This document shows positions 26,583 through 36,285 of a DNA stretch of 52,556 nt, in pieces. The position numbers were made by a program, and so were the translations under genes. The stretch is from Acidobacteriota bacterium (GTDB lineage Bacteria; Actinomycetota; Acidimicrobiia; Acidimicrobiales; Acidimicrobilacustridaceae): NCBI GenBank assembly GCA_018969405.1, contig JAGWYK010000008.1:1-52556 (forward strand), in the 5' to 3' direction. Position 1 is the first letter of the stretch; each line of letters opens with the position of its first letter. Under the pieces are notes generated by a model. That model was given only the letters and a program-made list of their open reading frames with translations. It was not told the origin of the DNA and made no database searches.

Positions 26583-26801
26583 TCAGGCGTCGACAGCGAC
26601 ACCGCTGCCGTTGCCCTTGTAGGGCTTGTAGCAGCGGTTGCGGGCCTCATCGAGCGTGTCAGGGCCGAAGCAGATGAAGGTCTCGGCCTCCATGAGCTCA
26701 TCGATGATGGACGGATCGTCGATGTTGTCGACGTCGTAGACGATCTGCGTGCGCTTGTCGCCGACCCAACGGTTGTGTTCGAACTTCACTGGCCGATGCA
26801 T
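26583..26801 (-). CDS. Small conserved-looking hypothetical protein (72 residues)
   Basis: Acidic small protein, family not recognised. It begins MHRPVKFEHNRWVGDKR, contains VYDVDNIDDPSIIDELMEAETFICFGP, and ends with an Arg/Asn/Cys/Tyr/Lys-rich motif (RNRCYKPYKGNG). Codon use matches its neighbours. An ATG three codons earlier (26810) is possible, but a TACGAT hexamer covers that codon and sits 7 bases before the ATG at 26801, so I prefer the shorter form. It is followed at 17 bases by the hydrolase gene, probably as an operon. Confidence 0.7.
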   Translation of the reverse strand: MHRPVKFEHNRWVGDKRTQIVYDVDNIDDPSIIDELMEAETFICFGPDTLDEARNRCYKPYKGNGSGVAVDA

Positions 26802-26808
26802 GGTCGTC

Positions 26809-26814
26809 ATCGTA
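26809..26814 (-). promoter_or_regulatory. -10 element of the 72-residue gene (TACGAT, 7 bases before ATG 26801)
   Basis: TANNNT hexamer that overlaps the first of two in-frame ATGs. This placement makes the second ATG the likely true start. Confidence 0.55.
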
Positions 26815-26874
26815 GGTGAGCCGGGTGCAGCCGTTCAGGACCGATCGTGACCGACCGGGATCGGGTCCGGTCCG

Positions 26875-27351
26875 TCAGGACGGCGATGGTTCCGGATCGG
26901 GTCCACTGGGATCGGGCGGCATGGGCACCTGGGGTCCGATCGCCCCGATGGCCTCGAGATAGGCGGTGTCCGCATCGAGCACCTGCACCACCCACACGTC
27001 GTCGAGCTCGAGTCCGGCCTCGGAGGCCCGGCCGAGCACATGGGCCAGCGCATCATCCTCGGCGGCCACCAGCGGTCCAGCGGCCAGGTCGTTCACGCCC
27101 TGTCGCCGCGCCACTCCCCGCTCCTCGAGATACTCGAGATGCCAGGTGAGCATCGAACGGACCTCGTCGAAGGTCAACTGGGCGGTGGCCTCCTCCGGGA
27201 TGCGTTCGGCCACGAACTCCACGGCCTCGTCGAGGTCGTAGATGGAGGTCGGGGCGGCATCGACGAACTCACCGGTGATCCGGCCCACGGTGATGAGCGC
27301 GATGGCCACGACGATCGCCGCAGCGAGCAGGGCGAAGACGATGACCACCAT
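26875..27351 (-). CDS. Membrane-anchored hypothetical protein
   Basis: A 158-residue protein with one N-terminal membrane helix (about 2-24, VVIVFALLAAAIVVAIALIT) and no extra signal. An acidic soluble domain follows (YDLDEAVEFVAERIPEEATAQ, TFDEVRSMLTWHLEYLEERGV), and the tail is proline-rich. No family recognised; the domain looks helical. AGGA 7 bases before the ATG serves as ribosome-binding site. It follows an acyl-CoA dehydrogenase gene and a small hairpin, so it may be separately expressed. Confidence 0.72.
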   Translation of the reverse strand: MVVIVFALLAAAIVVAIALITVGRITGEFVDAAPTSIYDLDEAVEFVAERIPEEATAQLTFDEVRSMLTWHLEYLEERGVARRQGVNDLAAGPLVAAEDDALAHVLGRASEAGLELDDVWVVQVLDADTAYLEAIGAIGPQVPMPPDPSGPDPEPSPS

Positions 27352-27366
27352 GGACTGATCCTGTCA

Positions 27367-27381
27367 CCGACCCGAGGTCGG
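27367..27381 (-). terminator. Small hairpin after the acyl-CoA dehydrogenase gene
   Basis: Inverted repeat CCGACC / GGTCGG with a 3-base loop, about 35 bases past the acyl-CoA dehydrogenase stop and before the next gene. The stem is short and there is no T-run. Confidence 0.35.
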
Positions 27382-27416
27382 ATCGGTGTCGGGGGCTGCG
27401 CCGGGCAGCGACGGCA

Positions 27417-28532
27417 TCAGATGCCGATGCGCTGGGCCAGCAGCTCGCGGTGGTAGGTCGGGTCGCCGAAGAGCAGCTCGGAGGACTTGGCCCGCTTGAA
27501 GTACAGGTGGGCCGGGTGCTCCCAGGTGAACCCGATGCCGCCGTGGATCTGGATGTTCTCCGAGGCGGCATGGAAGTAGGCGTCCGAGCAGTAGGCCTTG
27601 GCCAGCGAGGCCACCGAGGGCAGCTCGTCGTTGAGCTCGGAGGCGCACCAGCCGGCGTAGTAGGCCGCCGACTTGGCCGACTCGACCTCGAGCAGCATGT
27701 CGGCGCACTTGTGCTTGATGGCCTGGAACGAACCGATCGGTCGGCCGAACTGCACGCGGTCCTTGGCGTACTGCACCGCCATGTCGAGACACATCTGGGC
27801 CCCACCGACCTGCTCGGCGGCCAGGGCCACCGCAGCGAGATCGAGCACCGTGGACAGGACGTCCCAGCCGGCACCGTCGGTGCCGATGAGCGTGCCCTCG
27901 ACCTCGGCGAACTCGAGCTTGGCCTGCTTGCGGGTCTGATCCATGGTGGACAGCGCCGTGCGGGTGAGCCCGGCGGCGTCACCGGCGACGGAGAACAGGC
28001 TCACACCGGCGGAGGTGCGGGCGGCGACGATGATGACGTCCGCGGTATGACCGTCGAGCACGAAGGACTTGGTGCCCGAGATCCGCCAGGCGCCACCCGA
28101 CTGCGTCGCCGTGGCCTCGATGCCACTGGCGTCCCAACGCCCGTTGGGCTCGGTGAGCGCCAGGGTGGCGATGGTCTCGCCCGAGGCGATGCCCGGGAGG
28201 ATGGTCTCCATGGCAGTCCGGTCACCGGACTGCATCACGGTGTTGGCGGCCAGCACGACCGAGGAGAAGTACGGCGCGCACAGCAGGGCGCGGCCCATCT
28301 CCTCGAGCACCACCACGAGCTCGACGTAGCCGAAGCCCTGGCCGCCGAACTCCTCGGGGATGGTGAGGCTCTGCAGTCCGAGCTGCTCGGCCATCTGCGA
28401 CCACACCTCGGGGTCGTAGCCCCGATCGGTCTCCATCTGCTCGCGCACGGCGGTCTCAGCGGACTTCGCCTCGAGGAACTGACGGACGATGTTGCGGAGT
28501 TCTTCCTGCTCTTCGGAGAAGGCGAAGTTCAT
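27417..28532 (-). CDS. Acyl-CoA dehydrogenase family protein
   Basis: FAD enzyme that oxidises acyl-CoA thioesters. The 371 residues show the usual layout: N-terminal helical domain starting MNFAFSEEQEELRNIVRQFL, middle domain with TLALTEPNGRWD, and a C-terminal domain with RVQFGRPIGSFQAIKHKCADM and IQIHGGIGFTWEHPAHLY. This is the mycobacterial FadE type of mid-size enzyme that often pairs with a second subunit. The frame opens further upstream, but the ATG at 28532 starts the family sequence, with an AGGGG about 9 bases upstream. Substrate cannot be read from sequence; a sterol or branched-chain acyl-CoA is possible. Confidence 0.9.
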   Translation of the reverse strand: MNFAFSEEQEELRNIVRQFLEAKSAETAVREQMETDRGYDPEVWSQMAEQLGLQSLTIPEEFGGQGFGYVELVVVLEEMGRALLCAPYFSSVVLAANTVMQSGDRTAMETILPGIASGETIATLALTEPNGRWDASGIEATATQSGGAWRISGTKSFVLDGHTADVIIVAARTSAGVSLFSVAGDAAGLTRTALSTMDQTRKQAKLEFAEVEGTLIGTDGAGWDVLSTVLDLAAVALAAEQVGGAQMCLDMAVQYAKDRVQFGRPIGSFQAIKHKCADMLLEVESAKSAAYYAGWCASELNDELPSVASLAKAYCSDAYFHAASENIQIHGGIGFTWEHPAHLYFKRAKSSELLFGDPTYHRELLAQRIGI

Positions 28533-28662
28533 GCTGAGGGGCCCCTTTGTGCGCCAGGTCGGACCCCGATTGTCTAGCCGAACCCGCCGGGCCCGTTCAC
28601 ATCCCGGCCCGCCATATCCCCGGCCCCATCCCCGGCGGCCCTCCAGCCGCCAGACTGGAGCC

Positions 28663-29268
28663 ATGACCCTCCTGATCAGCGACACCGGCTACGAGATCCA
28701 CGCCGTGGTGGTCGGCCCGGTGGACAACAACGTCTTCGTGGTCCGCTGCACCGCCACCGGCGAGTCCGTGCTCATCGACGCCGCCAACGAGCACGAGCGG
28801 CTGCTCGAGCTCTGCCGGATCCTGGGGGTCCGCCGGGTGCTCGAGACCCACGGCCACTGGGACCACATCCAGGCCGTCCCGGCGGTGCGGGACGCCGGCT
28901 ACGAGGTGGCCGTCACCGGGGCCGATGCCGCCATGCTGCCCTCCTACGACAGCCTCCTCGAGGACGACAGCGTCATCGAGGTCGGTCGGCTGCGGCTGCG
29001 CACCATCGCCACCCCCGGCCACACCCCGGGCTCGATGTGCTTCGCCCTCGAGGGGACGCCGGTGCTGCTCACCGGCGACACCCTGTTCCCGGGCGGCCCC
29101 GGCAACACCTCCTTCGAGGGCGGCGACTTCACCGCCATCATCGACTCCATCGACCGGCGCCTGTTCACCATGACCCCCGACACCCTCGTGCTGCCCGGCC
29201 ATGGGGACTGGACGACCATCGGTGTCGAGCGACCCCATCTCGAGGAGTGGGTCGAGCGCGGCTGGTGA
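28663..29268 (+). CDS. Metallo-beta-lactamase-fold hydrolase (glyoxalase II-like)
   Basis: A 201-residue zinc hydrolase. The metal-binding HGHWDH is at 63-68 (ETHGHWDHIQ), with further ligands in TPGHTPGSM (His near 119), LTGDTLFPGG (Asp near 138) and LPGHGDW. The short length and missing C-terminal helical domain set it apart from true glyoxalase II; thioester or sulfur-compound hydrolysis is possible. The ATG at 28663 has GGAG close by and a weak CAGACT hexamer 6 bases upstream. It sits directly upstream of sufC on the same strand, 85 bases away, with a hairpin between. Confidence 0.85.
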   Translation: MTLLISDTGYEIHAVVVGPVDNNVFVVRCTATGESVLIDAANEHERLLELCRILGVRRVLETHGHWDHIQAVPAVRDAGYEVAVTGADAAMLPSYDSLLEDDSVIEVGRLRLRTIATPGHTPGSMCFALEGTPVLLTGDTLFPGGPGNTSFEGGDFTAIIDSIDRRLFTMTPDTLVLPGHGDWTTIGVERPHLEEWVERGW

Positions 29269-29277
29269 CGGGCGCTC

Positions 29278-29293
29278 CCCGGACGAGGCCGGG
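29278..29293 (+). terminator. Weak hairpin between the MBL-fold gene and sufC
   Basis: Inverted repeat CCCGG / CCGGG with a 6-base loop, ten bases after the stop codon and upstream of the SUF operator. It would separate the two transcription units. Confidence 0.3.
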
Positions 29294-29302
29294 CGGGGCC
29301 GG

Positions 29303-29323
29303 ATTACTCCTACGGCCATAGTG
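29303..29323 (+). promoter_or_regulatory. SUF operator copy 1 (upstream of sufC1-sufS-sufU)
   Basis: A 21-bp element with core CTACGGCCATAG at 29310-29321. It shares 14 invariant positions with copies before sufD and sufB. It begins with ATT, then CTCCTA, a four-base centre, and TAGT. It ends 18 bases before the sufC -10, so it covers the -35 region, where a repressor would block RNA polymerase. Confidence 0.7.
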
Positions 29324-29341
29324 GGAATAGGGGTGGGGGCC

Positions 29342-29347
29342 TAGACT
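29342..29347 (+). promoter_or_regulatory. -10 element of sufC1 (TAGACT, 6 bases before ATG)
   Basis: TANNNT hexamer at leaderless spacing, downstream of SUF operator copy 1. Confidence 0.65.
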
Positions 29348-29353
29348 TCGACC

Positions 29354-31335
<1,982 letters not shown>

Positions 31336-31387
31336 TCCCCTATCGTCTCCCCTGCCGCCGATCCGCACTCCCCCAAGGACCATCCCC

Positions 31388-31858
31388 ATGCCCGGGCTTG
31401 AAGACCTCTACCGAGAGATCATCCTCGACCACTACCGCAACCCGCGAAATCGCGGCGAGCTCGAATCGCCCCCGGCCCTGCGGGTCGAGGGGTTCAATCC
31501 GCTCTGCGGTGACGAGATCGTCGTGTACCTGGAACTCGACGGCGAGGGTCGCATCGCCGAGATCCGCATCGGCGGTCAGGGGTGCTCGATCAGCCAGTCC
31601 TCGGCCTCGATGATGTCGGCGGCGGTGAAGGGTCGCACCATCGCCGAGGTGGGAGACCTCACCCGTGCCTTCAAGGCCATGATGTCGATCCATGAGAGCT
31701 CCCTCGGCGGCGAGGCCGCCGAGCCCGCCGAGGTCCCCGATGTGAAGCTCGGTGATCTCGAGGCGCTCCGGGGCGTGGTGAAGTTCCCGGTGCGCATCAA
31801 GTGCGCCACCCTCGCATGGAACACCCTGGCGCAGGCCCTCGACGACGCGGCGTCGTGA
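31388..31858 (+). CDS. sufU: SufU-type sulfur-transfer/zinc protein
   Basis: Zinc-dependent sulfurtransferase that accepts persulfide from SufS in Gram-positive SUF systems. The 156 residues have the three Cys ligands C40 (NPLCGDE, with D42), C66 (GQGCSIS) and C139 (RIKCATL), plus the insertion between the second and third Cys that separates SufU from IscU. The frame opens earlier, but the ATG at 31388 begins DLYREIILDHYRNPRN, the family N-terminus, and has AAGGA a few bases upstream. It is last in sufC1-sufS-sufU. Confidence 0.95.
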   Translation: MPGLEDLYREIILDHYRNPRNRGELESPPALRVEGFNPLCGDEIVVYLELDGEGRIAEIRIGGQGCSISQSSASMMSAAVKGRTIAEVGDLTRAFKAMMSIHESSLGGEAAEPAEVPDVKLGDLEALRGVVKFPVRIKCATLAWNTLAQALDDAAS

Positions 31859-31871
31859 CCCCGACGATCCC

Positions 31872-32423
31872 ATGACCCGCCGCAGCCCCCGTCTGCTGGT
31901 GATCATGGCGATCCTCGCCCTGCTGAGCCTGACCGCCTGCTCGTCACCGACGAGCCCCGCCGCCGAGCCCGATGGCGCTGCGGCCGATCTCGAGTTCGTC
32001 CGATCGATGCTCGTCGAGCACAGCCGGGGGCTCGAACTGGCGAGGATCGCCATCGCTCGCACCTCCTATCTCGACATGATGGAGTTCGCCACCACCATCG
32101 CCGCCACCCAGGCCGCTGAGGTCGAGCAGTTGCGGACCTGGCTGGCCGCCCGGGGCCGGCAGGACGCCGATCCGACCCTCGATCCGGGCGTGGGTCGCCT
32201 CAGCGAGACCCAGCGACAGGCCCTCGATGCGGTCAAAGGACTCCAGTTCGACAACGTCTGGATGCCTATGATGGTAGAACAGCTCCGAGGCTCGGTCGAG
32301 GTGGCTCGGGCCGAGATCGATCACGGACGAGATCCTGCGCTGGTCGCCCTCGCCCGGACCATCGCCACCACCCAGCAGCAGCAGGCCGACGGCATCCATC
32401 GGATCGAGGAGGTTCCATCATGA
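31872..32423 (+). CDS. DUF305-type lipoprotein
   Basis: A 183-residue exported lipoprotein. It has a basic N-terminus, a hydrophobic run, and a lipobox LTAC giving Cys near residue 23. The rest is helical and DUF305-like, in two repeats: FVRSMLVEHSRGLELARIA then MMVEQLRGSVEVARAEI. DUF305 proteins are ferritin-like four-helix proteins found near metal-handling genes; the usual His-rich metal motif is reduced here. It starts 13 bases after sufU and overlaps the next gene by four bases (ATGA), so it may ride on the sufC-sufS-sufU transcript. Confidence 0.8.
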   Translation: MTRRSPRLLVIMAILALLSLTACSSPTSPAAEPDGAAADLEFVRSMLVEHSRGLELARIAIARTSYLDMMEFATTIAATQAAEVEQLRTWLAARGRQDADPTLDPGVGRLSETQRQALDAVKGLQFDNVWMPMMVEQLRGSVEVARAEIDHGRDPALVALARTIATTQQQQADGIHRIEEVPS

Positions 32424-33532
32424 GCGGACATCGACACCTGCGAGCACGAGCAGCTGCCACGGTCGCGGCGCTGGCGCTGTGCCTGCTGGGTCTCCCCGCC
32501 GCACTGGCCGAGACCCCGGACACGGGCGGACCCGATCCGATGCCCCCGAAGGCCTGCTGGAGCCGTGGTGAACCCGGCGGATCCGGTGAGAGCACCGAGA
32601 GCAGCAGCGGCACCGACGACGGCGGGACCGAGGACGGGTCGGTCGACACCACCGACACCACCGACACCACCGACACCACCGACACCACCATCGCCGACGA
32701 CGACAGCGGCACCGACCCGACGGAGACCACGATCGACGGCGGCATCACCGATGACACCGTCGTCGATCCCGTGGTCGATCCCCTCCCCATCGACTGGTGC
32801 TGGTTCGGCCCCGTCGATCCCGGCGTGTGCTTCGGCTGGCCCCGACCGATCATCGATCCGCCGATCATCGATCCTCCGGCGACCGAGGTGCCGCCGACCG
32901 ACGGTCCCGACATCACGATCGAGCCGAACGAACCGCCGTTCACCGACGGACCCGACATCACCATCGAACCGGACGAACCGCCGTTCCGGGGGGATCCCGA
33001 CACCGTGGACCCCACCGTCACCACCATCCTCCCGCCCGTCGACCGGCCCGAGGTGCACTGCGTGTACCGGCCCCTGCCCGACCCGGGCACCCCGCTCGGC
33101 GTCTCCGCCGACGGTCGCCGCACCATCATCGGGCTCTCCCCGTCGGTGCTGCCCGCCGACGACAGCTTCGAGGGCGGACGCATCACCATCTACGGCTCGG
33201 GCTTCGAACCGGGCAGCACGGTGATGATCGGCGATCTCGAATGCACCTCGGTCGAGGTCATCGACGACACCACCATCACCTGCGATCCGCCGGTGGGTGC
33301 GGTGGGCACCGCCGATCTCATCGTCATCGGACCCGACGGCGAGAGCGTGACCGCACCCGAGGCCCTGGAGTTCCTCGACCCTGCCGGCTTCTGGACCCGA
33401 CCGGTGTACGTCTACAGCAGCAACCCGCTGGTCCGATCGCTCGTCGGCGCCTCGGGTGGCGCACCGGGTGGAGCCGCCGACGAACTCGGCAGCGCGGACT
33501 CCGATCAGGTCATCCCCACCTTCACCGGCTGA
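32420..33532 (+). CDS. Secreted IPT/TIG-domain protein with Asp/Thr repeat region
   Basis: A 370-residue exported protein. A signal peptide (to about residue 30, ending LPAALA) precedes a long acidic, Thr-rich low-complexity region with five DTT repeats and a duplicated GPDITIEPxEPPF block. A C-terminal IPT/TIG-like immunoglobulin fold follows (about 250-325: ITIYGSGFEPGSTVMIGD ... CTSVEVIDDTTITC). Such domains serve as surface or adhesion modules. Its ATG overlaps the stop of the DUF305 gene. A bidirectional hairpin follows it. Function unknown. Confidence 0.78.
   Translation: MSGHRHLRARAAATVAALALCLLGLPAALAETPDTGGPDPMPPKACWSRGEPGGSGESTESSSGTDDGGTEDGSVDTTDTTDTTDTTDTTIADDDSGTDPTETTIDGGITDDTVVDPVVDPLPIDWCWFGPVDPGVCFGWPRPIIDPPIIDPPATEVPPTDGPDITIEPNEPPFTDGPDITIEPDEPPFRGDPDTVDPTVTTILPPVDRPEVHCVYRPLPDPGTPLGVSADGRRTIIGLSPSVLPADDSFEGGRITIYGSGFEPGSTVMIGDLECTSVEVIDDTTITCDPPVGAVGTADLIVIGPDGESVTAPEALEFLDPAGFWTRPVYVYSSNPLVRSLVGASGGAPGGAADELGSADSDQVIPTFTG
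32645..32689 (+). repeat. Five tandem copies of a 9-bp unit (GACACCACC)
   Basis: Perfect 9-base tandem repeat encoding Asp-Thr-Thr units inside the secreted TIG protein. Being a multiple of three, it can change length by slippage without a frameshift. Confidence 0.9.
32903..32992 (+). repeat. Imperfect 45-bp duplication in the TIG protein gene
   Basis: Two in-frame 45-base units encode GPDITIEPNEPPFTD and GPDITIEPDEPPFRG. The differences are mostly synonymous, so this is an internal duplication in the stalk region. Confidence 0.8.
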
Positions 33533-33540
33533 TCCAGGGC

Positions 33541-33556
33541 GCTGCGGCTCCGCAGC
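33541..33556. terminator. Bidirectional hairpin between convergent genes
   Basis: Perfect inverted repeat GCTGCGG / CCGCAGC, 16 bases long (six to seven pairs with a very short loop). It lies in the 34-base gap between the convergent TIG-protein and pterin-dehydratase genes. Confidence 0.5.
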
Positions 33557-33566
33557 GATCCGATGC

Positions 33567-33857
33567 TCAGAGCACCGCGTCGATCCGGCTCGCCAGTTCC
33601 ACGCAGAGATCGGTGATGCCACCGGCGTCGTGACTGAGGATGCTGATCTCCACGCTGTTCCACGAGTTCGACCAGTCGGGATGATGATCCAGCTCCTCGG
33701 CCACGGCGGCCACGCGGGTCATGAAGGCGAACGCCTCGGCGAAGTCGGTGAGGACGAACCGACGCCAGAGGCCTCCGTCGCGCACCTCCCATGCCGGGAT
33801 GCGTTCGAGCCGGGAGTCCAGTTCCTGCGCCGAGAGGACCGGGGGCCGGGGAGCCAT
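33567..33857 (-). CDS. Pterin-4a-carbinolamine dehydratase
   Basis: Recycles 4a-hydroxytetrahydropterins, or acts as a DCoH-like protein. The 96 residues contain the family signature ELDHHPDWSNSWNSVEIS with H58, H59, P60 and W62, then H76 in LSHDAGGITD. The usual ThrHis motif is SerHis here. The ATG at 33857 lies one base after the sufC2 stop, so it is the last gene of the sufD-Rieske-sufC2 unit. No aromatic hydroxylase is visible nearby, so its link with Fe-S assembly is unclear and may be only co-expression. Confidence 0.88.
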   Translation of the reverse strand: MAPRPPVLSAQELDSRLERIPAWEVRDGGLWRRFVLTDFAEAFAFMTRVAAVAEELDHHPDWSNSWNSVEISILSHDAGGITDLCVELASRIDAVL

Positions 33858-33858
33858 C

Positions 33859-34650
33859 TCAGGCGAACGGATCGGCGAAGGGGTCGGCCAAGGGATCGGC
33901 GGCGACCGGTGCCGGCTCGTCATCGGTGAGCCAGGCGGCGTACCCGGTGTCCTCGAGGGTGTCGGCAATCTCCGGGCCTCCGGTGGCGACGATGCGACCC
34001 TTCACGAGGATGTGCACCACATCAGGCTTCAGCTCCTCGAGCAGCCGGGTGTAGTGGGTGATGGCCAGCACACCGAGATCGAACTCGGTGGTGGCCGCTT
34101 CGATGCGCCGGGCGCAGGCCCGCAGCGCGTCGATGTCGAGACCGGAGTCGAGTTCGTCGAGCACGGCGAAGCGGGGACGGAGCACGGCGAGCTGCATGGT
34201 CTCGTTGCGCTTCTTCTCCCCGCCGGAGAGATCCACGTTGACGGGCCGGTCGAGCAGGCGCGTGGCCAGCCCGATGCGTTCGGCCTCGGTCCCGAGGGCG
34301 GCGTGCACGATGCTGGCGTCGCGACCGGTGGCGCTCAGCGCCTCGACCAGCAGATCATCGAGCGCCACACCCGGCACCTCGACGGGGTACTGCATGGCCA
34401 GGAACAGCCCGGCATGGGCGCGCTGCCAGGTGGGGAGCGTCAGCAGATCGATCCCGTCGAGGGTCGCCGAACCCCCGGTGACGACATAGCCGGGCTTACC
34501 CATGAGCATATGGGAGAGCGTGGACTTGCCCGACCCGTTGGGGCCCATGACCGCATGGACCTCGCCCGAGCCGACCACCAGGTCGATGCCGTGGAGGATC
34601 TCGCGGCCGGCGACCTCGGCCCGCAGGCCCTCGATGCGCAGCTCAGCCAT
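33859..34650 (-). CDS. sufC: Fe-S cluster assembly ATPase SufC (copy 2)
   Basis: Second intact SufC, 263 residues: Walker A GPNGSGKST at 36-44, Q-loop MQYPVEVPGVALDD, signature LSGGEKKRNE, Walker B FAVLDELDSGLDIDAL, H-loop THYTRLL. It ends with an extra Asp/Pro/Ala-rich tail containing a repeated ADPFADPFA-like motif not present in copy 1. The frame is open upstream, but the ATG at 34650 shares one base with the Rieske gene stop. Its position after sufD and the Rieske gene is that of the ancestral actinobacterial suf operon, so this is probably the SufBD partner. Confidence 0.95.
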   Translation of the reverse strand: MAELRIEGLRAEVAGREILHGIDLVVGSGEVHAVMGPNGSGKSTLSHMLMGKPGYVVTGGSATLDGIDLLTLPTWQRAHAGLFLAMQYPVEVPGVALDDLLVEALSATGRDASIVHAALGTEAERIGLATRLLDRPVNVDLSGGEKKRNETMQLAVLRPRFAVLDELDSGLDIDALRACARRIEAATTEFDLGVLAITHYTRLLEELKPDVVHILVKGRIVATGGPEIADTLEDTGYAAWLTDDEPAPVAADPLADPFADPFA

Positions 34651-34964
34651 CAGTGCACCTCCACGTAGAGATCGCCATCGTCGACGCGCAGCTCGTAGGT
34701 GGGCACGGCCTTGGTGGCCGGCAGGGAGTTCGGCTCCCCGGTCTCGACCGAGAAGCAGCTGCCGTGCTTGGCGCACTCGACGGTGCGGGCCACCGGATCG
34801 ACCTCGCCCTCGGCGAGGGAGACGTCGGCATGGGAGCAGCGATCGCCGATGGCGTAGAAGTCGTCGCCGATGTGCACCACGGCGATCCGGAGCGCCCCGA
34901 GGTCGAACCGGCGGGCCTCGCCGTCGGGGATGTCGGTCACCGAACAGAGTCGTTCGAGCATCAT
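34650..34964 (-). CDS. Rieske-type [2Fe-2S] ferredoxin of the SUF operon
   Basis: A 104-residue Rieske ferredoxin with cluster ligands C43, H45 (DRCSH) and C64, H67 (ECAKH), related to the ferredoxin components of non-haem dioxygenases. Such a gene between sufD and sufC is common in actinobacterial suf operons, where it may supply electrons for assembly. Its ATG overlaps the sufD stop (ATGA), and its stop shares one base with the sufC2 start, so the three are translated as a unit. Confidence 0.9.
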   Translation of the reverse strand: MMLERLCSVTDIPDGEARRFDLGALRIAVVHIGDDFYAIGDRCSHADVSLAEGEVDPVARTVECAKHGSCFSVETGEPNSLPATKAVPTYELRVDDGDLYVEVH

Positions 34965-36229
34965 CGGGGTCCTGCTCCTCGGTCGAGTCGTTGCTGGATG
35001 ACGGCATCGACGGTGGCGACGACCTCGGGCACGGGGAACGATTCGAGCACCTCGTCGAAGAACCCGGCCACGATCAGTCGATCAGCCACCTCGGGGCGCA
35101 CCCCTCGGCTCTCGAGGTAGAACCGCTGATCCTCGTCGATCGGCCCGACGGTCGAGGCATGGGAACAGCGGACGTCGTTGGTCTCGATCTCGAGATTGGG
35201 CACGGACTCGGCCCACGCGTGGTCGCTGAGCTTGATGTTGCGATTGGTCTGGAAGGCGTTGGTGCCACGGGCATCCTTCTCGACCTTGATGAGCCCGGTG
35301 TACACCGAACGGGAGTGGTCGTCGACCACGCCCTTGAACATCAGGTTGGAGGTGGTGTCCGGAGCGGCGTGCTGCTGGAAGGTGCGGAAGTCGAGGGTCT
35401 GGGTACCGGCGCCGAAGTACACCGCTCGCAGATCGCCGGTGGCACCGCGACCGACGAGACGGCAGTCGGTGCGGGTGCGCCCGTAGTCGGCACCGAGGGC
35501 GACCTGGGTGGAGTCGAGGGTGGCATCGGTGGCGACGCGGCTGAGCTGCGTGGCGATCTGCCAGACCGCATCGCTGCGCATCTGGACCGATCCATGGTGC
35601 AGACGAGCGGCTGCCTCCAGCTCGAGCTCGACCAGCGGCAGGCTGAGCGCCGCGACGGCGGCAGAGCCCTGCCACTCGAGGACGGTGGCCTCGGCGTCCC
35701 GACCCAGGTGCACCACCAGGCGGGGGTGCACGGCGACGCCCTCCCGCTCGATCCAGTCGACCACCACCACCGGGCGATCGAGGACCACCCCGGCGGGGAC
35801 ATGCACGAGGACCGGATCGGCGGTCCGGGCGTCGTTGAGCGGACCGAAGACATCGACCCCCTCGCCGGCGACGGCACCGAGGGCGGCCTCGGCGCCGGCG
35901 GGCGCATCGAGGATCCGGCCGGCGAACACGCCGCGATCGGCCCAGTGCGGTGAGATCTCGGCATGGACCACGAAACCGTCGCAGAGCACGACCGTGGCGG
36001 CGCGCTCACCGATGGTCGAGAGCAGTTCGGCCACCGCGGGCGGCAGGTCGGTGCGGGCGGGCGCCGACGGAGCGGACCAGTCGGTCAGTTGGAGTTCATC
36101 GATGCGGCTGTAACGCCACACCTCTTCGTCGGTGGTCGGCAGGCTCGGCTCGCCGAGGCGCTGGGCCGCGGCGCGACGGCGATCGTCGAGCCATGCGGTC
36201 GACGCCGGGGGAACGTCGGACAGGGTCAT
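34961..36229 (-). CDS. sufD: Fe-S cluster assembly protein SufD
   Basis: Scaffold subunit that pairs with SufB and SufC. The 422 residues have the beta-helix core with GRGATGDLRAVYFGAG, QTLDFRTFQQHAAPDT, FKGVVDDHSRSVYTGLIKVEKDA, a C-terminal C-S-H in DVRCSHASTVGPID, and FYLESRG. The SufD-type AFQTNRNIKLSD is present. A TAGTGT hexamer 7 bases before the ATG implies a leaderless message. SUF operator copy 2 overlaps that hexamer. It leads sufD-Rieske-sufC2-pterin dehydratase. Confidence 0.95.
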   Translation of the reverse strand: MTLSDVPPASTAWLDDRRRAAAQRLGEPSLPTTDEEVWRYSRIDELQLTDWSAPSAPARTDLPPAVAELLSTIGERAATVVLCDGFVVHAEISPHWADRGVFAGRILDAPAGAEAALGAVAGEGVDVFGPLNDARTADPVLVHVPAGVVLDRPVVVVDWIEREGVAVHPRLVVHLGRDAEATVLEWQGSAAVAALSLPLVELELEAAARLHHGSVQMRSDAVWQIATQLSRVATDATLDSTQVALGADYGRTRTDCRLVGRGATGDLRAVYFGAGTQTLDFRTFQQHAAPDTTSNLMFKGVVDDHSRSVYTGLIKVEKDARGTNAFQTNRNIKLSDHAWAESVPNLEIETNDVRCSHASTVGPIDEDQRFYLESRGVRPEVADRLIVAGFFDEVLESFPVPEVVATVDAVIQQRLDRGAGPR

Positions 36230-36236
36230 ACAATTG

Positions 36237-36242
36237 ACACTA
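36237..36242 (-). promoter_or_regulatory. -10 element of sufD (TAGTGT, 7 bases before ATG)
   Basis: TANNNT hexamer at leaderless spacing. It overlaps the end of SUF operator copy 2, so a bound protein would occlude the -10. Confidence 0.65.
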
Positions 36243-36258
36243 CCGGTGTAGGAGAAAT
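36238..36258 (-). promoter_or_regulatory. SUF operator copy 2 (upstream of sufD)
   Basis: A 21-bp element; on the minus strand its core is CTACACCGGTAG (36240-36251). It has the same orientation relative to its gene as copy 1. CTAC/GTAG arms flank a four-base centre. Confidence 0.7.
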
Positions 36259-36285
36259 TCGGTCATATCGACCGACCGGTGCCGA

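Noticed and set aside
32645-32689. Short direct repeats that might suggest a CRISPR array
   Set aside because: The units are only 9 bases, adjoin without spacers, and encode Asp-Thr-Thr in frame inside a secreted protein.
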